64,000 nt of DNA, from assembly GCA_963971425.1 (NCBI GenBank), contig OZ020514.1, positions 22,045,406-22,109,405 on the forward strand, given 5' to 3'. The notes under the pieces were generated by a model that saw only the letters and a list, made by a program, of their open reading frames with translations, was not told where the DNA came from and ran no database searches. This stretch comes from Bryoerythrophyllum caledonicum (taxonomy: Eukaryota > Streptophyta > Bryopsida > Pottiales > Pottiaceae). Positions within the stretch are counted from its first letter, which is position 1. Each line of letters starts with the position of its first letter. A program made the translations under genes and the position numbers. Positions 41,692-53,420 of the stretch are shown in pieces.

Positions 41692-44457
41692 GATGGAAGA
41701 TCGCTCATACGATGGTATTGTCCGAGTTCCACCTACCTTGCCTCCAGGTGTTGCTGCATGTGATGGAATTCCTCGCGCGTTGTGGTTCTCAAAGCGCGTG
41801 ATCCTTAGAACACATCTAGGGCTGATGTTGGAATTGGACTTTGCCAGAGTGTTGATTCTGGATTTGTTCCTGAAACTCGTGGTCGGCCAATTGGAGATGA
41901 TCATGTTGCGATTAGAATCGCAGAATGCTTAGACGAGACTGAAATTCCATTGAATTGGATGTTTGCCCTTCGAGCGTGGCCAACTCGACAGGTCTTTTTT
42001 TCCAACGTCAGTTTGTATGACCAAGAGTAAACTAGCATTTATAATGCAGCTCTAAAAGTATTTCGTCGTGGTCCTAGAGTAGGCGTTCGACAGTACGAAA
42101 CCACTCATCAGAGAGTAGAGGGTCCTTCCCCACGAAAGAAGGAAGTACTTCTTACTTCACAATCGATCAACTCTGTTGCGAGCACCGTCTGTTGTCCAGA
42201 AAATTGTACTCAACGATTTCCACAGTGTTCAATTTTTGTGCTTCGCTCCCAAGTTTACCGTGACATTGGAGGTGTTTTCTTTCAGAAACATGTCTAGCTT
42301 GATGTACACATACAGATCCACATGGATTCCAATGGCAACAATGTGGTGACGCTTGATGGAATTGATGTATGCCAAAATGCATGGTGTACTATTATGGGGG
42401 TTAGCCGAGCCACATTCTACCGGTACAAACGAGAGGCAAAGGACGGGATGCGGGCGGGAGCACACGGCAATACTGGTACAAAGGAACCCCGGACTCATAC
42501 TCTACAGGCAATTGCTACTCTGCATGATATACTTGATGATGATGCTGATCACAGTCCTAATAAAACTACTACACTTGGCACTGGGGAGAAGGTGGTCTCG
42601 AAACACTTGCCTGCCTCTTTTCAATGGAGTGGAGTGTTGCCCAAAGTGAATGACGTGAATTCAAGATTTGGCCTCAAACCAATATCTTTGTCTCGTCTTA
42701 GTCGAATTCGGAGCTCTGAATTTGAACAATACTCTACTAAGAAGCCTGGTGACAACTTTGCTCGCTGCGGAAGATGCGACCAACTCAAGTAATTAAAGAA
42801 GGCTTGTACAAGGGGGTCTTCCGCATACAAAATGTGGGAAGTCAAGCTGCAGTTACATCGGGCCTCTCAACAGACTCATTGTATTTTATATTATGGGAAC
42901 CGGAAGAAGTTGGAAGAAAAACCTAATGAGGTTGTGTGCGTCACCCATGATAAAATGGATCATAGCAAAACCGCATCTCCTCATTTTTCTCACAAGAATA
43001 AAGCAACGGAGTCCTTCATGAAACTGGTTGTGGCCGTAACTCGAATGATTGCGCATGGACATGAAGATGTTCGTTATGCCCATTATAGTCTTGACATCTT
43101 CCCCACTGACTTGAACCACATTGTTGGATCCATCCCGAAGTTACTTCGGGACTTAGAGAGTCCACCGGTGTATTCTTCTCGTGAATTATTTACGGGAGGA
43201 AGAGCTTCTCCTCTCTCTTAGGCTGTGCTTGCGGATGCTAACGTGTGTCTTGGATCCCTTGCTGCTCCACTGGTTGAGCATGTTCTTGCGAAACAATTAC
43301 CACCAGTTCTTCAAATGTAGTTGGATAATGCCACAAGGGACAATAAAAATAGATTTGTGTTTGCTTTTTTTTCCCTCCTCATTCATATGGGTATTTTCCG
43401 TGAAGTGTATGTCAACTTCTTACTTGTTAGTCATACACACGAGGATATTGATGCAATGTTTGGGAGATGGAGTTCCAAACTCAAGTCAAATAGCTATCCA
43501 ACAATTCCACTCTTGATGAAATCATTCATGGATGCTGAGAAAATGCCAGTTATTCCACACCTCATTGAAGAGGTGCTCGATTTCAAGGGCTTTTAAGAAG
43601 GATATTTGTGCATTGGCAAAGAGGCCCTTACGGGTCACACAAAGGGCCAACAATTCAAGTTTTACAAGGGCTCAGATGGATTGCCAAAGATGCAGTACAA
43701 AATTCTTTGTACAGATAGGGATTGGTTGCCCGAGGAGGATGGAGGAATCCAACTGTGGAAAATGACAGCAGATGGTATGCCAATTTTGCCTCGTGGTCAG
43801 TCGCTTCCTCTCATTCCGCGACGTCATGAGAATTATAATGAGGTTTTGAAGGGTATCTCTGGGTTTCTAAGTCTTTGGGAATCTATGGCTAACGAGGATC
43901 TCTCGGATGAATATAGGAGGAAGAACGAGCATATTATGTATTATTGGAGAGGTGTTAAGGCTGCCCTTGAGGGGCCTTTGGAAGAATCGTCTCTCCTACG
44001 AGAGGGATTATAGCCACTATCTAGATATGCTCCATCTATGGTGGATGAATATGAGATTGATGGGTCATTGAGGGAGGAGTGTACAGAGGACCCTCCATTC
44101 ATTGGACAACGACATCATTGTCCTCCTCCATCGTTTCGGGTTGGTAGAGATGTATACGAGGGCTATATACTTGCGGTGCGTTCTGCTGATGGGGATTTGC
44201 GCCCATTTTGGATTGCCTTGGCGTTGACTTATCCACATCCGGATCGTGAACATTCTCATGAGATTAAAGTGCAATACTTCAAACATGCATCCCAACGTCA
44301 TGTGGACTTGGAAACGTACCAAGTGTGGGATTCTAATCATGGGAATAATTGGGTTGAAGAAACTGAATCTAAACCAATTTGGGTGTATACAGATTGTATT
44401 TTAACGGCTTGGAAGCCTAGGTTGCGTGGAAACACGAGCTCCTCTAGGGGGTGCATG
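41692..44457 (+). pseudogene. DUF8039/DUF7869-type element protein, copy 3 (element B right arm)
   Basis: Start at MEDRSYDGIVRVPPTLPPGV. A frame change near 41,810 leads into a DUF8039-like module (ADVGIGL to LNWMFALRAWP, 41.82-41.99 kb). From 42,190 to 44,457 one reading frame runs through the whole protein: a Cys-rich segment, DGIDVCQNAWCTIMGVSRAT (42.36 kb), FARCGRCDQLK (42.78 kb), VTHDKMDHSKTASPHFS (42.94 kb), LDNATRDNKNRFVFAF (43.32 kb), VSHTHEDIDAMFGRW (43.43 kb) and PTIPLLMKSFMDAEK, then LREGL near 44,010 and the C-terminal domain to about 44,457, where a GTACTT donor fits. It is broken only by six or so stop codons (TAG/TAA near 42,295, 42,790, 43,219, 43,318, 43,594, 44,011). At 43,318 the other copies read Gln and at 44,011 Trp. 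No introns occur where copy 2 has them. It is the most complete copy. Confidence 0.7.
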
Positions 44458-44619
44458 TACTTATTTGATTTCTTGTTCTTCCGTACTGGATATTCTATTA
44501 AGTATGTACATGATGGAATTGTAGACTTTGATTGTGCGTATAGCATATTAAATGTAGATAGAATTAGATTAGTGTTTGTAGTTCCATATAGTGATGTCAT
44601 GTGTTGCTTTTGATATTAT

Positions 44620-45240
44620 ACAACGGAGCCGGGAGTTTTGTTATAGTATTGATGTATATATGGCGGTCCACATTGTGAGTGTCATTAATTGTATATTTAT
44701 CTTTGATGCATCGATACTTTCTATTGATAGCAATTATTGAATGGATTGCTACAACACATGCTAACTTTTCAATGCTAGGTATGTCAACGACCTTGTTGTT
44801 TGGAAATAGTATAACCTCCTGAATTTGGTAATTATTTCTCTTCCTATTGAAAATGTATGCATTTAGGTGGAATTTAAATGAGTGTGTATGTGTATACCAA
44901 ACCAATTTTGTTCCCCTCAGAGGGGTTATCAAATTTACAGCCGCTTATATTTATATGGAGTAATTTTATCCTTGCAATGGTTTTTTATCGGATGTTCTAG
45001 TTTTTTTTTAGGTAATATGCTCCAAATCTTGGTACATTTTAAGATTTTCACTATTTTCGTTACACACCCAATTAAATATGATATTCAATTTCATACAAAA
45101 TGAATTCAACAATCCATGATTTGGCGCGATTATTTAGCATTTTCAATCGAGATTGAGTCTCAATTTAGTACATAGTCTCAAATTAATGAATTCAATAATT
45201 GACTAAAATTAGACACCATGATAAATAGAGACTCCAAAAT
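44620..45240. other. No gene seen
   Basis: AT-rich sequence with only short chance open frames. No palindrome of families A, B or C occurs here, and I could not find the right end of element B. Confidence 0.4.
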
Positions 45241-45535
45241 GTCCCATTTTAATGAATATGGTATTAAATGTAACGCATACAATATAACAAACAATGCTTG
45301 GAGTCAGATGTTGCCGTCTTTCAAAGGCCTTTACTAATACTACGACTTAGAGGCATCTCCTGCATTTTGCAAATGGCTTCTCAAGCAACTTGCAAGTCCC
45401 TCTTTGCCAACTTATGGGCCACATGGCCACCCCCTTGTCCTTGCTTATCCCATGCAAGACATGTGAGTTGTTTCTACCTTTTTGACCTTGCGTCATGTGT
45501 GTACCTCTCAAGTTCCTTTCATCTCTCCAACTTTT
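45241..45535 (-). mobile_element. Copia-related scrap
   Basis: About 250 bases here match 6.89-7.16 kb closely by eye, sharing ACAAACAATGCTTGGA, TGGCTTCTCAAGC, ACTTGCAAGTCCCTCT, CATGGGCCACAT-like and GCAAGACATGTG words in the same order. In the first copy this sequence abuts copia reverse transcriptase, so this is a detached piece of the same or a related fossil. It contains no coding block itself. It is old and truncated. Confidence 0.55.
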
Positions 45536-45559
45536 CTGCTCCATTTACTTGCCGCTTTA

Positions 45560-46068
45560 AATCTACCTTAATAAATATTTACAATGCCGTTATTACTACA
45601 AGCAACTCTTAATTTCAACAATGTTAGCCCTCGTTTTTTTTCACTGCAAATGTGTGTTTTCACCCCCCTTGAGACCACATTTGGGCCTTTTTGGCTCTGA
45701 AGGATTAAAGTCGTTTGCATGTCCGCCATAATCACCTTATTCTAACTCAATAGTCCAATCCAAAATTATTTTGATGTCTTTCATAAGCTATCTTTTTTTT
45801 TCTTTTTTTTCTAAAAGACATCTTGCCTTTAATCTTTATGTGGCTAAAGTCCTTCAACAATTGCAGCGGGATCAAGTCATGATTCAAGATGAAAGTCCAC
45901 GTCATACTATAAATAATACAATTCAACATAAACCTAGAGTCAGAAAGAATGGAAAATTTGAAAAAGAAAACAATATTATTACCTAACACCCAATACAATA
46001 AACCCCATATAATAAATCCCATACAAATAAAAATCTGCTCGGATTACCTATATTCTAAAGTAAGATGT
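45560..46068. other. No gene seen
   Basis: AT- and T-rich sequence (T-run near 45,790-45,815) with no coding support and no recognised repeat. Confidence 0.4.
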
Positions 46069-47963
46069 CTATAACCTACCTCCCCAACCATGACCTACCC
46101 TACAACAAGACCCTCTTTGAAGCGGATCCATTTTGTTGCACACCTTCAAATGCCTTTTGCTTCGATTTTCCTCGTTTATATGGAATAAGAGCTTCAATGA
46201 TAGGTGAAGCACTCTAACGTATGGCCTAACCTTTATGGTTAGAAGCTTCTTTTTAAATTCTTGAGCGCATGCCACATTGTGAGGAAGGCAATCCGCATTC
46301 ATTGTAGCGAACCTCACCACCTCAGCAAGCTCGTTTTGTAGATTGGCCATCTATTCTCTAGAATCTTAGATTCTACTTCTATTGGACCTCTGACCTTTGT
46401 GACATTTGGTCTTCTTTCGTGTCATGGACAAGGTCCAAGCCAGTTGGTGTTGCACCAACCACAATTGTTACTTGAAGTGATCAACCATAACAAATAGGCG
46501 CAGCGTAATGAATGTCTTAATTGATCATCTTGAAGAACTTCACCTTATGCTTGCATACTTTGCCTCACAAACGTAACAGAGAGGAACATTTTTCCCAGTC
46601 AATGCCTAGATTCATAACGACTCTTATTGTAGGAAAATTGATTTGACTAGCCAAGGAGGCCACGTCATTAGTACTACGGATGAAAACATGTTCATCAAGA
46701 ATTTGTCTTCCTTGTATGACTGCGCTAACCATTATTTCTTTTGCCTTCCCATTTGTAATGAAGCTATACAATTTGAACTGCACAACATAACAATAGTCGG
46801 TCAATACATCTTTTGCTAGATGGTAAATGAGCCAATCGACACAATCACCGCCAAACCTTTGTCTTGATCTGGTCAAGATAGACTTCAAGTTCATGTTGTA
46901 GCTTTTGATCGCTCCATTTGTCTTATGGTTTGCGTATGCGATACCCTGGAAATTAGTCACCTACGTCTCCAACTTAGGGATCCACGTCTTCTAGAAGTAA
47001 TTGAAGAGTGTCTTAGCTACGGCGTATTTTGTCTTCATTTGGTGGACCCTGTTCCGCAACACCCGTATCGCAGCATTCCCTTCCATAAATTCACTTCTAT
47101 ACATCAAATGAGCCTATTATTGCAGAACAAGGACTTGGATGTAGTTCCATTTGGTTTTTTGAGTGGCATTCTCCAACCATGCTTTCTAGAGTTGCTATAG
47201 ACAGAGAGAAATTTTCACATTTAGTACATTAGGCCAGACCGCCCTAAACAATAGAAAACCGTACCTAAACTCAATGCCATAGTAGCTTAATCCACAAATA
47301 TAGGACACGTGATTAAAAAGGGCTAGCAATATATTTTAAGAATGTTTTTGGACATGACATTAACTACTTTCAATTAGCTTGGTCTAGTCATTATTGACAA
47401 CAACATTAGGCCAATCAATCAAGTTGAAACATATTGCAAAGGTTCCTCAAATTCTGTAGCCAAACACTATAGGCCTTCCAAGACGTTCTCTGGATGGTAA
47501 ATGCCACATGAATGCCTTGATCCCAACTGACAAACACCGTCTTGGTATATAGTAGATCTTGTTGGGCAAGTTCATAGAGAAATAAGAAGTATCCGTAGTA
47601 AAAATAGAAGGAACGCATGACATATCATTATTGCTGTACCTTTGGCTCATTAATTCCAAACAAGACATTGCCCGTCTATTGCCATGCTTCGCCATTGTGT
47701 CTAGTTGCCAATTGATTTGAATAGCAATGTAGAAGAGATCGTCATTGGCCGAGGCTTCATTGAGGTCAATGTTCCCATACTCATTGTAGTGTAGAAGCCA
47801 TCTGGATTCATAATTGTCCACATGCGCAGGCTTAGGGCATCCCGTGGACGCTTCTCCCATATTTGCTTTGCCAACTTGTTGGCAATATCATGAAAATCAC
47901 TAGGAAGCACAAATGTGTCCTCAATTGTTGGCAAGTCAATCTAGTACATCTAAGGACTTCAAA
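46069..47963 (-). pseudogene. MULE-type transposase / SWIM-protein relic
   Basis: On the minus strand, an N-terminal part has TFVLPSDFHDIANKLAKQIW and DALSLRMW (about 47,820-47,920). A catalytic-region part has GNIDLNEASANDDLFYIAIQ and MAKHGNRRAMSCLE (about 47,620-47,790). A later part has YANHKTNGAIKSYNMNLKSI, GDCVDWLIYHLAKDVLTDY and KAKEIMVSAVIQGRQI (about 46,700-46,950). A C-terminal part has NELAEVVRFATMNADCLPHN (46.3 kb). This order matches plant SWIM-zinc-finger proteins related to Mutator-like (MULE) transposases, which cut and paste DNA transposons or are domesticated as regulators. The CxCxxxC/H SWIM finger expected near 46.5 kb is not intact. Several stops and frame changes make it a relic. 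No terminal inverted repeats were identified. Confidence 0.6.
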
Positions 47964-48940
47964 CTTGTGCTCAGCCATGATCTCTATCGACGCATTCACA
48001 CTTTTCAATGACGCTCGTAGTTTTTTATTGACAAACTACAGTGTTCAATTACAATTGTCAAACGCTCGTAGTTGTTAATTGACTAATAATTAAACCTCTT
48101 CACACACAATCCAGGGTGACTTACTTGATTTCTTTGATGACTAATTCAAATCGGACTTATATATTGTCCTCTTTGCGATGGAAACAAAGGGTGTTTTCCT
48201 CATCAAATGTAAACAAAAATAGCCTTGTCGATAATTCATCCTTCATAAGTCTTCAAGACGGCTTTATCAAATTCTCGCTTTGTTCATGGGTTTTCTTCCT
48301 CCTCCTTCATTAATTCTTTTGTCCCATTTAAAATGTGTCTTGTCAAATGGACTACGTGGCATTCTTTGGATAGATTCACAAACTTTGTGGATTACTATTC
48401 ACCATGATTCCTACTTCACAATTTTACAAGGGCTGCATTGTCAAATTGCCCAAGGCAACCATTATTTTTAGGGCAAGAGGTGTTCTCATGCTCCTTCTCC
48501 ATCTCTATTGTGCATAAAATACTTCCTTTGCACCCACCCGAGCGAGGTCAAAAGATTTTTACTAGCAAGCGACAATTTATTGATATGGAGACCACTTACC
48601 GCGAGGGTTTGTTTGTGCCCGCGGAACATCAAGCGTGAGCGGACTTTTGGGAAGGTGAAAGTCAGTAAGCTCACGTACATGTGTGAGGATGAGCCGACAT
48701 TGGGGCTTCAACGATTGGTAATGGGCCCCACTAAACAAAAGGCAAATTTGGATGAAATTTTAAAAATTCAAATTGGTTTCTAGTGTAAATGTGTTGGGAA
48801 ATCTTTGGAGACAGGAGAAGACGCGTAGGGACCGATGGGGAACTGTAGTAGGATAAATAGATAGTTATTTTTCAAAATGGTAGAATTTTTGGTTGTAATG
48901 CATAGATTTACGGATAGGATGGATAATTTTGATACAAATA
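47964..48940. other. No gene seen
   Basis: The AGTTTTTTATTGACAAACTAC and GTAGTTGTTAATTGACTAAT words near 48,015-48,090, with ACGCTCGTAG twice (48,011 and 48,063), form a short local duplication. A plus-strand open frame at 48.44-48.78 kb has no recognisable content. Confidence 0.35.
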
Positions 48941-48944
48941 GCCA

Positions 48945-50260
48945 CAATTGATTGGCCGTTTACCAAATGGCTAGTTAGTAAGATACTTACAGATAGGACA
49001 GTTGGTTAAGAGTGATTCGATTGGATGGTGAAAGTGTGAGGACGAAAAGGCACAACCGATGGAAGAGGTATAAGGGTTAGGAAGGAACCGATTGGAAGTT
49101 AATATTGTGCCAGCACCACCAAAGCTCCTTCCCGGTTTGAGGAAGTTTTGGCTTTGTTGATGTTTATGTTTGTTTTGTGAATAATTAGGAGAATTTCCGA
49201 AGTATAAATATATTATAATTAAAGTTACAATTGGAGTAACTGTGTGGATTCAGTGAATTGTGTGCATGTGCATGAATTGGTGAAAGAGTCTTTATGCCAA
49301 TTGGTGAGGAATTGTTCCATAGTTTGAAGTTGATTTTGAACCATTGGTAAAAGTGAGATTGTGTTGGAAGTTTATGAACATGAGTGTTTGTCGGTCCAAT
49401 TAGAGAATTGTGCCCTCACAACAATGATACCAATTGGAGTATGAGAATTTTGATGCAGTGGTGAACAGGGTGTGAGTTTGAGTGCACACCAATTGGAGAA
49501 TTCAAATTTCAATGTGTGAAATTGAGCATAGTCTCTGAGTTGAGAAAATCAAGATTAAGAGTTGTTGTACCTGGATGTGTGGTTGATGGTCTTTGGCTCA
49601 TTTATGCATGCACAAATTTGATAAGGAGAGATTGAGAATATTCATTTACCAATTGGAGGTTAGGAATTATTGGTGTTATGAACTGTGGAGCGTGTTGTAG
49701 TTTCTACGACGTGGAGTGAATTTCCTATTGGTTATTATTGTGTGTGTAATAGTTATTGGAAAGTATGTGATAGTTGTGATGATGTGAAAGAACTGGGTAG
49801 GATACAAAATCTGAACCTGGAAAGAGATGGTGTAAATTGCAAATTTTGGAAATTACCGAGTTGGGAAAAGCTTGTGACTTGGAGTTAGTGGAAAAGCCAA
49901 TAGATGAGAAAATTAGTGAATCCGCTTGGATATTGATGCGATTGGAGAATGTGTGGAATTGAATGAATAATTAAGTAGTGTACTGAACATTGTAATTCCG
50001 ATTGGTTTTACTAGAACCTAAATATAATAAATCAATTGGGGAATAAATTACAGTGCATTAAGAAGGGATGTGGTTGTAGGGCTGAAAAGTGTTAATTCCA
50101 TTGGTTGTTAGTGATTTAGGAACTGGAATTGTAGTAAAGGATTTCGTTACTGATTGGAAAGGATTATTGGAAGTCGTGAATGGATCATTCTTGCAGAATA
50201 TTACCGATTGGTGAATATGCCTGGAAGGCGGATATCTGATAGACATCTATTGGAGAAATT
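48945..50260 (+). repeat. Stretch dense in ATTGG / CCAATTGG words
   Basis: About twenty ATTGG pentamers occur on the plus strand in 1.3 kb, for example near 48,951, 49,020, 49,089, 49,216, 49,300, 49,431, 49,491, 49,655, 49,942, 50,000, 50,035, 50,153, 50,206 and 50,249. Several are in the form CCAATTGG(A/T)G. Random sequence would give one or two. Spacing is irregular (30-130 bp) and the bases between differ, so this is not a plain tandem repeat. A short open frame at 50.15-50.43 kb ends in this tract and is unrecognised. Confidence 0.55.
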
Positions 50261-50429
50261 AAGAACCTTATTGAAGTTAAAATACGGCAAATCACATTAT
50301 TTAGGAGGGATCACAAAGTATGTCAGTTTAAAAACTAAAAAGCAAATATGTGAGGAGATTTATATCTTATTAAAAACCAATCGTGATACTCCAATCCGTG
50401 TTGTGTTAAGAGAGGAAGATTATTAATGG

Positions 50430-51410
50430 CTAATTAAGTATAAGCCTGAATATTCTTGGACTGGAATTATGCGAGAACCCTGTAGTGTTGAGGCTGCTAT
50501 GTATTGACAGCTTGGTGAATATCATGGAAATGAAGAACTCAATTTGGAGCTACAAGAGTTATCAATTATTGAAGACTAATTGCTTGTAGGTTAGTTGATT
50601 GTAGTTTTTGTACATACTATGATGTTGTAAATAAGGCCATCAATCCATGAGAAATATGAAACGGGAATTAAAAGACTAAATTGTGACATTCTAAAGTATT
50701 CAAGAATTCCCTACTTCCTCGAGAACGAATCTGTACGGTGGGTTGTAAAAAGCCAATCGTAAAAAAACCCCTTCTTCAAGAATGTTGGGAACACACTTAG
50801 GAACATGGTGGGGAACACTAAAGAGTTTGAGTGCACACCAATAATTGATAACTCATTGGGAACGCATTGGAAACATCGCGATTGTCCGGGCAGTCATCAT
50901 CGGATATCCATGCGTGCACTTTGTGATCATCGGCGATGTCTACAATACTACTGTATGTTTAGTGTCCATGATGCACTGTTCACCCTGAATCTCCAAACCT
51001 TGTCCAGAACCGGCTGAACAACTAAAACATCAAGCATAGACCACTCGAGACCGTCAATCGAGTCCTAAACCGCTTATCCGGATCCTAAACCCGCTGAACA
51101 CCGTATTCTGCACCCCGAACGTAGTCGACCCCGTGATCATCGCACACCACAATCCCTGTCCAGAATGTAACAGAATACAAAGCAGCTTCAAACATGTCCT
51201 ATGCATGTGAAGAAAACAACGAGGTTACGCAATAAACACACGACACACAAACCGCATGAGCAAAAACCACAAAAAACAAACCAAGTATGAGCACAAGAAA
51301 CATACCAATAAAGTTTTGCATGAAACCGCCGCAAAAGAATGCACCCTCAAGAAACACAAGAACGTCTAGGAAGAAAGCAAGAACAAAATGAATAATTAAC
51401 AAGCACTCAA
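50430..51410. other. No gene seen
   Basis: Mixed-composition sequence. ACCG...AACC-type words (CCTAAACCGCTTATCCGGATCC, CCTAAACCCGCTGAACACC) repeat a few times near 51,060-51,110. No coding region is supported. Confidence 0.35.
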
Positions 51411-52640
51411 AACCCTAACATTGTGAATGGATTTATATTTGGCTTATTTTTCTTTAAGGTGAAGGTAGTCGAACCAAGCACATTCAAGCACATTGACAGG
51501 GCCACGATTTGCCAGGCGGATGAGAATTGAAGGCGGTAGAGAAGGAACTGGCAAGCGAGCGGGTGTGAGGAGGTGGGCTGCACCAGCTTCACGCGGGGAG
51601 GGGGGCCAGCGAGTTGGCCGGAAAACATAGTCGTAGGCAACGGGCAAGGGACGGGGACCAAGTAAAGAGTTGCACCAAACCTCATGTCTAGTGCAACGCT
51701 CGACTGAGGTCAATAATGTGATCCGGAACCGTCCATATCGTTTCAGTCGGGGTTGTTGCTCGAGGCTCTACCTAAACCATCGACTGGAGGTTCATCAGGA
51801 CCGTAGATTTGGGTTTTATGAAGACTATTGAGCAAGGTTCGACTGGGACTAATTAGTCCTACTTTATCTCGTCCGTTCGTTTGCGGTAAATTAAGACTGT
51901 CCTTTCAACTAGAGTTGACACCAAATTAATCCTCTGAAGACAACTATCAATCTTCTGAAGAAATGCCACTAATTACTAGTTAAACATAGAAGAGTTCACT
52001 CGGTCATGGACGACTCCATTCACTTCAGAAGTGGTTGTAGCAGTCTAACTTGATGATCCCCCTGTTGCAAACCTTGAACATTTGCTGCTCTAATTAGCAC
52101 TACAAGATTTAGGGGGTGTAAACAACATTTTGAAAGCAACGTCTTCGTCACAAACAACGTTTCCTGAATTTCCTTAGGCCCTTCAATGGCCTGTGATGGA
52201 AAAATCAACATTCTCCGTTCCCAGGTGCATTGCCACAGGACATTTTCAGTTCCATATGGATGTTTCACAAACCCATGCGGTTAACTACAGAAGAAAGAAG
52301 ATGTGGCAATTCAGCAGGTGGTATTTCCCCGAGGATTCCAACGTCGCAATCCGCTTCGGCGTTAGAGAGTACATGGTGGGCTGTTATTCTATATTTTGTT
52401 ACAGCCAGCTACCACTACGCGTGCCTAGTCATCACTCCCGTGGATGCACTACCCGATTCAACCTCTACCTGGTATGTTTGGTTCAGTGCCCTTGAGTTCC
52501 TTCCACATTGCTGTATATGGGATTCTCGCTCACAACACCGTAAGGTGAACTCTCAGCTTCAACGTTTCAGGTGTTTGACATGCATATAACCTTCGTGATT
52601 ATGCACTAGTTACTAAATTAGAAAGGTAGGGTAATTTAAT
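51411..52640. other. GC-richer stretch with unrecognised short open frames
   Basis: 51.4-51.7 kb has overlapping open frames on the minus strand, and 52.19-52.59 kb has two on the plus strand (one with WQFSRWYFPEDSNVAIRFG). Both pairs overlap in alternative frames and neither shows a family I know. The second could be one exon of a broken gene, because its composition is not that of the AT-rich surroundings. Confidence 0.25.
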
Positions 52641-53097
52641 AGAATCGACCATGTTTTGGTTATCGTGTTTATTGCCTTGTGAGTTTTGTGCATCCTCCAA
52701 AGCGTCTTGACATGTCCTGTGTCACTTGTGCACATCCAAAATTGACAAATGACAACAAAAATTCAAAACTCATTTCAATGTTTGCATGACTATTTGAATT
52801 TGTTAATGTCATTGTAAAATATCTTTTTCTTTAAGAACAGCAGTTCCGTGGAATACATAAAAGTGCGCATACAAATTTCAGTACACAACATTAAACACGA
52901 CCAAACATACAATCCTCATACAAATGTGTACATTGGTTCACTGAGAAATCACAAATGTGATATAACAATTTGAGAAGAAGCTTGATGTACACAATACTCA
53001 CTTCAACAAGTTCGTATCTACAATCAAACAGGTGTATGCGATATTTAAGTGAAAATGGACTTTAGAATGAAATGAGCACTTTGAAATCCGGACTTTA

Positions 53098-53420
53098 CTA
53101 CGAGACCTAGAGAGCTTCCGATTAGGTTACGTCGAGAGCTAGAGATATATTCTCATATAAAGAAATAGGTGGTCCCTAACCACGTTATGTCCAGACCAAG
53201 CAAGCTCCCGATCCAAGTTACCGCGTGGACTGGCGAGGGCCTTGTCCAAGTGACGCTGAAACCGGGCAATCTTCCAATCAAGATTACGTCGTAGCCCGGG
53301 AATGTCTTCATCATGATTAAGTCTGAACTGGACAAGCTCTTAATCAAGTTACGTCCTGACTCGAGAAGGTCCTCATCGAGGATACGTCTAGACCGGGCAA
53401 GCTCAAGATCCAGGATTTCA
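53098..53420. repeat. Degenerate minisatellite, unit about 33 bp
   Basis: Units resembling AAGTTACGTC, TGACC, GGGCAAGCTC and TTGATC follow each other about every 33 bases, roughly eight to ten times. The clearest run is 53,280-53,410: ATTACGTCGTAGCCCGGGAA, ATTAAGTCTGAACTGGACAA, AGTTACGTCCTGACTCGAGA and GGATACGTCTAGACCGGGCA. Because 33 is divisible by three, the minus strand stays open with an 11-residue repeat (TWxxSLxGLDI-like). That open frame is a repeat artefact or an exapted repeat peptide. Confidence 0.7.

Larger units (their letters stand above)
14384..44457. mobile_element. Candidate large element B, interrupted by element A
   Basis: Family B palindromes occur at about 15,346, 15,418, 17,126, 17,159, 18,605, 20,081, 20,182, 21,309 and 21,460, and again from 39,824 to 41,585, but not between. 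The left part carries minus-strand genes with a NIF-like exon. The right part carries the plus-strand DUF7869 copy 3. Taken together (about 12 kb without the interruption) they repeat the layout of element A. Neither end is defined. The split is explained most simply by insertion of A, with its flanks to about 39.8 kb, into the middle of B. This is inference from repeat distribution and gene order. Confidence 0.38.

Noticed and set aside
45771-46022. Short frames on both strands over the T-run near 45.8 kb
   Set aside because: Low-complexity Phe/Lys-rich translations of AT-rich sequence.
51407-51713. Two overlapping minus-strand frames of about 90 codons
   Set aside because: Alternative frames over the same GC-rich patch, with no known family or splice context.
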